This document shows, piece after piece, positions 50,142 to 59,696 of a stretch of DNA of 64,000 nt. Within the stretch, counting starts at the first letter, position 1. The number at the start of each line of letters is the position of its first letter. Both the position numbers and the translations under genes were made by a program. The DNA comes from Vitis vinifera (lineage: Eukaryota; Streptophyta; Magnoliopsida; Vitales; Vitaceae), in NCBI RefSeq assembly GCF_030704535.1, contig NC_081823.1, positions 3,256,501 through 3,320,500 on the forward strand, given 5' to 3'. The notes beneath the pieces were generated by a model. It was not told the origin of the DNA. It saw only the letters and a program-made list of their open reading frames with translations, and did no database searches.

Positions 50142-51475
50142 TGGCTCAAATTCCCAATTGGTATATGTTCTTTTTTGTAAAAAGCATTATACAAAATATT
50201 TTTTGCATTGGTTGTTATTATAATATTACATTTCCATATAGAATAAGAAAATTTACTTAAGAATATATTCATAAATATTCTAGGTCATGAGGGAAAAAGG
50301 TTATGAGATAGAGATGGGCTTGTAAAGATTAAATGTGGTAGATAGAAATGTGAGGAAGAATGGGAGATTACTTGGTGTAGAGACTCAAGGTTCAAGGTAT
50401 AAATACAAAGAGCAAAGAAACACGAGATGTTTCAAGGCTCAATAGTGGTATCTATTTTTCTATCCTCCATAACATTCTTTATAATTTAGCGTAATGATCT
50501 TTTTCATTCGTGGATGTAGGCATGGCCGCTCAAACCACGTTAAAACCTAGTGTACTTCTATGTGTGGTTGATTTCATCTTTGTGTTCTTGCACTAACATG
50601 TTACATTGAAGCTTCCACATACATAACAAATTGGTATCAAACCTTAGAATGATAGACTTGGAATGGCAACAAAGTTTGAGGTTGAGAAATTTGATGGAAG
50701 AAACATTTTCAGTTTATGGCACATTAATGTGCGTGCCTTATTGGTTCAACAGGGATTAGCCAAAGCATTGAACGGTGTAGAAACTCTATCAACAACGAAG
50801 TCTAATGAAGGGAAGGATAAACTTATAGAGAAGGCACCAAGTGTTATCTTGTTGTGCTTAGGTCATGAGGTATTTCATGAGGTTGCAGGAGAGGATGTTG
50901 TTGCTAAGTTATAGTTGGAGCTAGCAAGTTTGTATCTAACGAAATTTCTTATAGATCACTTGTATTTGAAGAAGTGATTATTCACTCTCCAAATGAAAGA
51001 AGGTACATGAATTAAAGACCACCTTAATGGATTGCATAAAACTATTATAGATTTGAGAAATATTGATGTTAAGATTAATGATGAAAACCAAGCCATAATT
51101 TTTATGTGTTCCTTACTGAATTCCTATGAGCACTTTGTGGACACTATGATGTATGGTAGAGATATATTCTCCATAGAGGATGTTAGGGTAGCCTTGAACT
51201 CATAGCGGTTGAAGAAAAGGGTTGGGAGTAGAGAATAAAGCTTAGGGGAAGGTTTGAGGGAAATAATGGCAAAACAGGTTAATCCAAATTCAAATCAAAG
51301 TCCAAGGGAAACATCAAGCACTTCAATTGCAACAAAGAAGGGCATTGTATGAAAAATTGTCCAAAACATAAAGGAAAAGAAAAAGAGAAAGTTTCTAATT
51401 CTGGTGATGTAGTTATTGTTATTAACTCAAGTGATAAGTAGATCCTTGATTTAGGGTGTTCCTATCATATCCTAA
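50142..51475 (+). mobile_element. Truncated Ty1/copia element (5' LTR, primer site, gag)
   Basis: A 487-bp 5' LTR (50142-50628, TGTTGG...TAACA) is followed by a primer-site-like TTGGTATCAAACC and a gag-like frame from 50663 (VEKFDGRNIFSLWHINVRAL). After a stop near 50912 gag continues in other frames to a zinc knuckle (CNKEGHCMKNCPK) near 51322-51360 and the start of protease (ILDLGCSYH) near 51440-51470. It then ends abruptly, with no pol or 3' LTR. It lies in the pseudogene where central exons are missing. The LTR resembles those at 58345-59294. Confidence 0.82.
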
Positions 51476-51914
51476 TAGGAATTGGTTTTTTGCTCCCTTA
51501 AAATACCAACCCCACCCAAGCTAAATGGAAGCACCACAAGGAACCTCAACCTCCATGACAGGTAGACATCACCACCGGAAAAGAAACATGAAAATATCCA
51601 AATTTTATTCACAAGAAGGCTAATAAAATCACAATCCCCAAATTCAAATGCTATAATTCTGCTCTGACAACCGAAAAGGGGATAAAATCTTGTCAAGGAA
51701 GCTTTGCCAAAGAAGCACAAAAGAAGGCTATAAATATTAAATATCAGGGCAAGAAGAAAGGAAAGGGAGGCAAGTCTCCACTACTAAATCCCTCTCTGTA
51801 TCCACCAAACAGATGAATAAAAATTCAGTTATTCATTGAAGAATTTTAGAATCTTCGGTATTATATGGACACTAAGACATAATTGTACCCTGAAGGGTGC
51901 TGATCATCGCCCAG

Positions 51915-51960
51915 ACCTCTTTCAACAATAGCCACTGACCTCTTTCAACAATAGCCACTG
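51915..51960. repeat. 23-bp perfect tandem duplication inside a pseudogene exon
   Basis: ACCTCTTTCAACAATAGCCA plus CTG occurs twice without a change (51915-51937 and 51938-51960). As 23 is not a multiple of three, it shifts the diflavin reductase frame. Confidence 0.95.
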
Positions 51961-52665
51961 CTCCAAGATCTAAAAGTCTTTTGTCAAGCTTCTCTGCCAC
52001 AAACTGCAATCCCTGACAGAAAATCAGTTTCTTTTGAATTAAAACAAAGTGAAGTCCATTTCATTATCATCAAAACATTCCACAGTTACTCACTCTGTAT
52101 CATTGTATGAAAAAAGCAATATCATTTCACAATTTGTGTGAAACAACCAGAAATTTTAACAGAAAAATGGAGCAATCAATTTAACAAAACAGCTGAACAA
52201 GGCATCATTTTTCTGGATTAATAAAGAAAACTGAAAAGGACATGTAATTCTTGTGAGAATTTATGAACTATTTATAGATGCAATAAGTATAAACTTAACA
52301 GGCCCAAAAGTTAAAATTAGAAATATACTTCTAAGTTCTATCAAAATGGTATGAAGATTGATCGCTCCATAATGAGGTCTTGAAGTGTCATATTTGATAA
52401 ATAGTATACCAAATAAAATAATTTTTATTTTTTTATTTTTTGCTCTTAGGACAAGAAACATGAACTATCTTGAAATGAAAAAAGAGGAAATACAATGAAA
52501 GGATGAAAGGTCCCTGCCCCTTAGAAGAATGCAAGACCACTAGGGAAATCTATAAACAAAGGGACAAAATGGAAGAAAAGAAAACAAGCACACAAAATAA
52601 GAAATATCTTTGATAAAATGCTCATGTTAATCTAAGAAATTCCAATAAATGTTTAAATTTCTTTG

Positions 52666-52691
52666 ATATATATATATATATATATATATAT
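52666..52691. repeat. (TA)n microsatellite
   Basis: A TA run of about 26 bases inside an intron of the diflavin reductase pseudogene. Confidence 0.9.
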
Positions 52692-53879
52692 TTTAACCCA
52701 TAGCAAACAATCGAATTTCCACACTACTTGCATGACCTTGAACTGTGATATCAATTTATATCTTTAATCCTCTATTTAATATCCATCAAAATAAAACTAA
52801 TGAAATATGATATATAACTTATAGATGTCAACAGTTTTTTTCTAGAATAGAAAGAAATTATTACATTATATTTCTGGTAACCAGAATCACCCAACCCAAA
52901 CACAGCATAATGAACTCCTTCTAGCCACCACTGATTAAGATTTCTCTGCAAAAGAAACTTCCAAAATGCCTACAACATAAATGGGAAATTAGGACAAGCA
53001 AAATATATTACTAAACATCGACATCTGGGCTCCTCCAATTTTTTTATATTCACAACAGAATCTCAAGAAACCTTCATGGAATCTGGTGTATCCCCTTGGC
53101 CTGTGGTGGAAACAACGAATATCACATTGTCCTCATGAGGTAAAGAACCCTGAAACAGTAAACAAGAAAGATGCTGAAAAATATTGGATTCAAGCCACTG
53201 TAAAAATTGACATGTGAATGTAATAACAGTATGTACAGATTTGCATACTTAGAAAATTATTGGAAGTCACATTGTCCTGTAAAAACAGTTCTACGCGAAT
53301 CAAAAAAGTAAACATCCATAGCCACTCTTATATTACTCTTAACCTCACCCTTTTGTCAATTATTAGGAAAAGTAATAAACTTTTTATACTTGTTTGAATC
53401 CAATATTTGCTTCACAAATCAACATGCCCTATAATTCATAACACTTAGCAAGGAGCTTCAAACACAACAACAAAACCCAGACAAGGTCCATAATACTCCG
53501 TATCTTATGGTCATTTCTCAAAGGTCTCCTGATCATTAATCACCCAAGAAAAACCCGATGCCTCTATAATTCTCTTGTTGAAGACAGAGCGCTCTAACTA
53601 TGGTAACTATCGAAAAGGATTATCTGAGGCAAAATTCCAGATCTTCAGAAACCAAAACCACGTAAAAACAGAAAATCAAGGGGAATTAGCAAGGAAGAAA
53701 GATTGGACATACAGCATTGAAGCAGTCGATGGAGAGAAGTGCTACAGGGCAGCCTCTCCGCCGCATCCAATGCATTTCCAGTTTGGGATGCGTATGGTAT
53801 CAGTAGCTTCTGCTTCTGCTTCTGCTTCCCTTTCGTATCTGCTATCTGCTCACTGTTCACATTGACACACACAGACTGG

Positions 53880-55300
53880 GATATGGCATTTCTAGGTCTA
53901 TTGGTGGGTTGGGCTGGAGAATGTGGGCTAAGGCCTCATATATCTGGGGAAAAATGATCCTGTCTAGGATTTTATGAGGCCTTATCCCATTGAAGCCCAG
54001 TCTTGAAATCAATTTATACTACAGTCCTCAACTTCATGTGATATATTTGTATAGAAAAATAGAACCATAAGAAATCAGTACCTTTTTTTTATAAGAAATT
54101 AAAGATTGTATTAAAAATAAGCTTTTAATTTTTTAAACAATAGTCTTTATATTTTTTCCCTTATTTTAATAATTTAAAAAGAAACTTTGGTTACTAAATA
54201 AATAATATACTTCTCATCTAACAAATTACATTTAAAAATGAATTTTTATTTTTATTTGAAGATTAGTATTTCTTTTATTGTCAAGTCCTTAAGAGTGTTC
54301 ATGGGGATCCAAACTCCCTCCAATGACCAACACGGGGTAAATTCAATATGTCATCAGTGACAAGATTCAAATTCAAGACCATGTGTTATTTACTAAGATC
54401 ACACTTTTTAATACTTACTTTCATCAATTGGGTCAGTTATTTTTCCTCATATTTCACATATTTATTATTTAATAATATAATCATAAAATTATACCCATTT
54501 TGCACTTTAAAGGTTCTTCCTTTTCGATATTTAAAATAAAAGTTTGTACTTTTTCTTGTTGCTTTTCCTTTTCTTCCAAAAGGCTTCGATTTTGGCAACA
54601 TAATAGGTAAAATTTATGTTTCTCAAGCCAAATCTATTTTTGAATATAATTGGTAGAATCAATTATATCCCATTACTAGTTCAAACGAAAGGATAAAGCA
54701 TATAGAGCATACACATTCAAGGCAAAATAAATTAATTACCAAAATGAATATTTTGTAAAATTTGATACTCATATAGCTTAGATATTGCTTGGATGTTCAA
54801 AAGAAGTTCAATATAGTTTACAACTATTTTCGAAAACTTGTTACCAGACCTAAATATAACAACAGTTTTTTATTTTCTAAAAAAACACAAATTTTAAGAA
54901 CTGATTTTTAGAATTGTTTTTCAAAAAGGTACCAAATAAGGTCTTAAGTACTAATTTGAATATATTTTTAATTTTTAAAAATAAAGAAATAACAGTAATT
55001 TCTGTATTTATATTTATATAAATTCTTATATAAAAATTCTAAATATACCAACATCTTTAAAGTTACTTTTAAAATGTTTAAAATCTCAGTATTATCTCTA
55101 ATATTTAAATAATTTTTAAAATTATTATGTTTTTAAGGTAACTCACAAAAAAAATTAATATTTTATATGGAAATTAATATTTTTTATTTTAAAATTTAAA
55201 AACAAAAAATATATCAGGAGCTAAAAAATTTTACCATGAAGGAAAAATTTACTAGCAAAAGGCTTTTTATTCATATTTAATCTTCGAAACGACGTCGTCT
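53880..55300. other. AT-rich intergenic region
   Basis: No gene seen. The sequence becomes less AT-rich after 55280, in the promoter region of the TSJT1-like gene. Confidence 0.6.
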
Positions 55301-55338
55301 AGACAGTTTTGTCGTTTTCCTCCGTTCGGTGAGAGAGG

Positions 55339-55820
55339 CACGTGCCGATGTCCTGGCAAAAGAATATTAGTACGAGGTGCCACGTCAACACCAACGCATG
55401 CTGAAGGCGGCGAAGGCCATCCCACAGAGTAGTGAAAAAAAAAATCCTAGGGGCACTGCAGACGACGCAGGCTGAGGTCAATTTTCGCCAGTTTTGGATA
55501 AGCCTTGGCACTAAACCCAATCCAAACGTTTCCAAGATACTACTACTGCCCCTCCTAGTTTTACTACTTCCGCTGCACAAAGGACATCTACTTTTCCCAA
55601 AATAGAATACAATCATGCGTGGAAATAACAACTTTCTATTATTTTTTTATTTAAAATAAAATACATTTTTAATTAACAGCAATGAGGGTGCGACACGTGA
55701 CTAAATAGATTTGAACTAGGGAGATGTAGCCTCCCCTGAATCACACGCAGGTCCAACCTCTGAATAAACCATGTTCGGGAAACGAACGAAAGAGACTTAA
55801 AGTGAAGCTGAGTGACGTCA
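55339..55820 (+). promoter_or_regulatory. ACGT-core elements upstream of the TSJT1-like gene
   Basis: Two CACGTG G-boxes (55339-55344 and 55694-55699) and a palindromic TGACGTCA (55813-55820) lie 190-670 bases upstream of the start codon. Such sites bind bZIP and bHLH factors in ABA, light and stress responses. Control of this gene by them is inferred. Confidence 0.5.
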
Positions 55821-55921
55821 TTGATACACGAGAAACCTTATCCAGTACCATCCATGAATGCTTTGTCTGAAGTAAGATAAAACTGCCAGATACATCCACC
55901 GCATCATCATCTTCATCTACC

Positions 55922-55932
55922 CCTTATAAATA
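55922..55932 (+). promoter_or_regulatory. TATA box of the TSJT1-like gene
   Basis: CCTTATAAATA lies about 85 bases before the ATG at 56012, which implies a leader of roughly 50-60 bases. Confidence 0.7.
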
Positions 55933-56011
55933 TTGCCCCTTCTCTCTTGAGTTCATCTCCTTATTTTCGCTTTACAAACTAATACCCACAATTCATCTAA
56001 AGCTTTGAGCG

Positions 56012-57077
56012 ATGTTGGCCATTTTTCACAAGGCGTTTGCACATCCGCCGGAGGAGCTCAACAGTCCGGCGTCTCGGGATGGTTCAAGGAAGCCCAAGCT
56101 GCCGGAGGAGACCCTCAGGGAATTTTTATCTGCTCATCCTGCCAACACTTTCTCTATGAGCTTTGGCACTGCCGCAGCGCTAGCTTACGTTTCTCCGGAC
56201 AGGTCCTACCCAACCCACCAAAGGTATGTATGCTGGCTGCAGAAACTTACATATGTCAAATATTTTTTTTATCTGAGTATTAATTGAGGAATTGGGTTTG
56301 GTTTTTTCAGGCTGTTCGGTGGATTTGACGACATATACTGTCTATTCATGGGGAGTTTGAACAACCTGTGCACACTGAATAGGCAATATGGGCTGTCGAA
56401 GGGGAGCAATGAAGCCATGCTCGTGATTGAAGCGTATAGGACCCTGAGGGACAGGGGCCCATACCCAGCTGATCAGGTGGTGAAGGATCTTGAAGGAAGC
56501 TTTGCCTTTGTCGTCTATGACAGCAAAGCTGGGACTGTATTTACTGCTCTGGTAAACATCATCTCTTTCATTAATTCCCCTTCCCCATCTTAAACTACTT
56601 GATGCCATTGATAAGTAATCTGTGTGTTTGTGAAATGGTTGGCACTTGGCAGGGCTCTGATGGAGGAGTGAAGCTGTTCTGGGGGGTTGCAGCTGACGGA
56701 TCTGTTGTGATCTCCGATGACTTGGGGGTCATAAAAGCAGGCTGTGCCAAATCTTTTGCTCCTTTCCCAACAGGTGAGTCTAAATATAGCTGAATGAATG
56801 CTTGAACATATCTTGCAATATTAAAGGAGTAATTAATATTAAAGGCTGATGGGTGTTGATGTTGGGGGGTGGTTTTTGGTTAGGGTGCATGTTCCACAGC
56901 GATGGAGGGTTGATGAGCTTCGAGCATCCAATGAACAAGATGAAGGCAATGCCCAGAATAGACAGTGAAGGGGTGATGTGTGGAGCCAACTTCAAGGTTG
57001 ATGTCTACTCCAGGATCAACTCCATGCCTCGTGTTGGAAGTGAAGTCAATTGGTCTAATTGGGAGGATTACCATTAA
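56012..57077 (+). CDS. Stem-specific protein TSJT1-like / aluminium-induced protein (DUF3700)
   Basis: Four exons, 56012-56223, 56311-56551, 56653-56773 and 56884-57077, join in frame to 255 residues, the normal family length. The N-terminus MLAIFHKAFAHPPEELNSP is typical. The fold is of the class II glutamine amidotransferase (Ntn) type, with Gly-rich GGFDDIYCLFMGSLNN and LEGSFAFVVYDSK words. The YGL and LRDRGPYPADQV features are those of plant aluminium-induced proteins, although no enzyme activity is established. The end (CMFHSDGGLMSFEHPMNKMKA, then PRVDSE-like words) is the plant C-terminal extension. Family members respond to auxin, dark, sugar or aluminium, fitting the ACGT elements upstream. 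The ATG at 56012 matches family starts; a competing frame from 56005 is a shadow. Confidence 0.94.
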
Positions 57078-57099
57078 ACCCGCCTGCTCTTTCCTGCTC

Positions 57100-57737
57100 A
57101 TGGTCTGATCTTCATCAACAACATCCATCCCAACCAGCTTCCTAGCTTTCTTTCTTTTTATGATTTGATATCCTGAATGTTCCTCCTTTCCTAGTTGGGA
57201 TTTCATAGAATAAATGTCGCAAGAGTAATGATATTTCACTACTCTTTGAACTAATGAATCCAAAGTTGGGGGAGAGGGAAGAGAGATCATTATTATCCCA
57301 AACACAAGGAAAAGGGATCAGGGGTATGCACTTGATACGATTGAGCCTTGAAAAGACAAATCCTGCTCTCTCTGAACAAACCAAACTTGGTTGTTTTAGC
57401 TTTGGAATATGTCAATGTCATTTGAATATTCATCCTAAACATATTAGGATGGGCAATATTTTAGTAGTTTTCGGAATTCCTCCTCGTTTCCTCCATCTAG
57501 TTCAATAAAATGAATGTGAATACGATTTGAAGAGGGGATATGTCATTGTTGTTATTACATTTATTTTTATCATGGGGTCATTTCACATATTTCAAGATTT
57601 AAAAAAATTAGTGTGATTATCTTATGTTTTTAAAAATTATTTACAATTTAAAAAAATGACCTTTTTTAATTTTTTAAAATAAGTTTTAATTTTTTATTTT
57701 ATATTTTGTCATATCCTATACATATTTATTATATAAA

Positions 57738-57779
<42 letters not shown>

Positions 57780-58060
57780 TTTGATGAATAAAATTATAAG
57801 ATTAACGTTTGTAGGAGAGGTGTTGTCTTAAGTTTAGGAAAAAGATATATTCAAACCTTATGGCGCTTTTAATTTGTCAATAAATTTTTTTAAACGACAT
57901 TTTTGGGGTTTAAATCTTGATTTTGATTCTAATATTACTTATTGATTAAATATTTATCTGAATTAAAATTATAAAATCTATTATAAGGATTTTTTTTAAA
58001 AAAAAATTAATTGGATGTGAGCAACTAATAAATTGTAAGGTTAATTTGTAGGGAATTAAA
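57100..58060. other. 3' flank and AT-rich intergenic DNA
   Basis: 57080-57500 probably holds the 3' UTR of the TSJT1-like gene. A (TA)n microsatellite lies at 57739-57773. No gene seen. Confidence 0.6.
57739..57773. repeat. (TA)n microsatellite
   Basis: An uninterrupted TA run of about 35 bases downstream of the TSJT1-like gene. Confidence 0.95.
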
Positions 58061-58848
58061 CTGAATTCCCTGTGAGAAACAAAAAATAGAGAAAACACAC
58101 GTCAAAGAAAAATAATCACACATACAAGATAATATTTACATGGTTCGGTAATTTGCCTACATTCACGGAGTTGCAAGGATATCATTATTATCAGGGAATA
58201 ATACAAAGTACAACCCCTGCAACTCCGTGGGAATTTTCACTGAAGGTGGAGTCGATTGCTCTTTCGTGGTGATATGATACAAAAAAGTTTGTGTCATGGA
58301 GAGATTGAAGATTAACTTCATGGAATTTGGTCCAAGGTGGAGATTGTTAGGAAGTGTCCCAAATTCCTAATTAGTATAGATTATTTTTTTGTAAAAAATA
58401 TTATATAGAATATTTGTAGGTTGATATATTATTGCAATATTAGACTTCCTTATAGAATAAGGAAGGTTGTTGGAAATATCTCTATAAATATTCCAGGTCA
58501 TGAGGGGAAAAAATCATGAGATGGAGATGACCCTGTATAGACTATACGAGGTGGATAGAGATGTGAGGAAGAACAGGAGGTATCCGGTGGAACGAGAGAG
58601 GGCTCGTAATAAGGTATGAATACAAGGAGTGGGGAAACATGAGGATGTTTCGGGAACCCAATAGTTGTATTTAGCTCTTTCCTCTATAATATTCTCTATT
58701 GTATAGTGGAATCGTTCTTTCTCATCTGTGGATGTAGGCATGGTTGGCCGAATCACTTTAAAACCTCGTGTACCATATGTGTGATTGTTTTATCTTTTTG
58801 TGTTCTTAAACTAACATTATTGACATTAAAGCTTTCGTTGGTGCAACA
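58060..58848 (+). mobile_element. 3' end of a copia element: internal tail plus LTR
   Basis: 58345-58848 is an LTR starting TGTTAGGAAGTG, similar to the one at 50142-50628. Just before it, CCAAGGTGGAGAT looks like a polypurine tract, and 58060-58344 would be the untranslated internal tail. No coding part or 5' LTR remains. Confidence 0.6.
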
Positions 58849-59294
58849 ACAGATAAAACAATCACACATATGGTACACGAGGTTTTAATGTAGTTCAGTC
58901 AACTATGCCTACGTTCACAGATGAGAGAAAACGATTTCACTATACAATAGAGAATATTATAGAGGACAGAACCAGATACAACTATTGGGTTCCCGAAACA
59001 TCCCATGTTTCCCCACTTCTTGTATCCATATCTTACTACGAGCCCTCTCCACCAGGTACCTCCCATTCTTCCTCACATCTCTATCCACCTCGTATAGTCT
59101 TTACAGGCTCATCTCCATCTCATGACTTTTTCTCCTCATGACCTGGAATATTTATAGAGATATTTCCAACAAACTTCCTTATTCTATAAGGAAGTATAAT
59201 ATTACAATAATATATCAACCTAGAAATACTTTATATAATATTCTTTACAAAAAAGGAATTTATACTAATTAGGAATTTGGGACACTTCCTAACA
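58345..59294. repeat. Large inverted repeat made of two head-to-head copia LTRs
   Basis: The left arm 58345-58795 is the reverse complement of about 58852-59294, with few mismatches. The spacer is only about 56 bp. The ends are TGTTAGGAAGTG on the left and CACTTCCTAACA on the right. The right copy lacks about 55 bp at its LTR 3' end. Both arms contain ACACGAGGTTTTAA-type and TCATGAGATGGAGATGA-type landmarks. Confidence 0.9.
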
Positions 59295-59299
59295 TAATT

Positions 59300-59690
59300 T
59301 TGCTTATTTTTCCTATAGTTTGGATTAAATATACTTAAGGCAAAAATTTCCTTGAAGGGAAGGAGAATGAAATTAATCAATGAGAAGTATAAAGAAGGTT
59401 TTTGATAAGATTTTATATTAATGGAGGTGAGATGAATTTAATCCAAATTTCATAAATGAGGTAAATGAAATTAATTATAAAGACGCGTTTGTCTAGCTCC
59501 AAATTCGAACCCAAACTAGAATGGGGTTAATGATGTCCTCAACCCAATTATTCAAATCCTATCCATGGATAAAGTCGCCCAAATCCACTCAAGGATAGCG
59601 TCGAACCGACTCAATCTGGCGCACTGCAGCTGCTAGCCTGCTCTTCTGTCTTCACCCACGACTGACTACCCACCAAAATTTGGAGTGCTC
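59300..59690. other. Promoter region of the LanC-like gene
   Basis: Only this short gap separates the inverted LTRs from the start codon at 59697. I see no convincing TATA box. The last 170 bases are less AT-rich and probably contain the leader. Confidence 0.5.
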
Positions 59691-59696
59691 AGAGGG

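Larger units (their letters stand above)
46156..53855 (-). pseudogene. NADPH-dependent diflavin reductase (ATR3-like), unprocessed pseudogene
   Basis: Exon relics on the minus strand: ~53855-53713 (FMN site, ASQTGNALDAAERL), 53149-53072 (VSTTGQGDTPDSMK), 52969-52865 (YAVFGLGDSGYQKYN), 52012-51899, 49476-49341, 47701-47582 (MSFFATAEHEKERLQYFAS), 46997-46800 and 46693-46156 (NADPH site GPGTGCAPFRGFVEE). Introns remain, so it is not a retrocopy. Intact family members pass electrons from NADPH via FAD and FMN to the cytosolic Fe-S assembly factor Dre2. Lesions: a frameshifting deletion in the first exon; a 23-bp tandem duplication (51915-51960); missing central exons; an extra T near 49375 plus a GC donor at 49340; a frameshifting deletion near 46935; TGA at 46846-46848; and TAG at 46339-46341, which removes the last 60 residues. 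It cannot give a working enzyme. Confidence 0.9.

Noticed and set aside
50663..50914. 83-residue plus-strand frame as a host gene
   Set aside because: Its sequence is copia gag and it follows a copia LTR and primer site.
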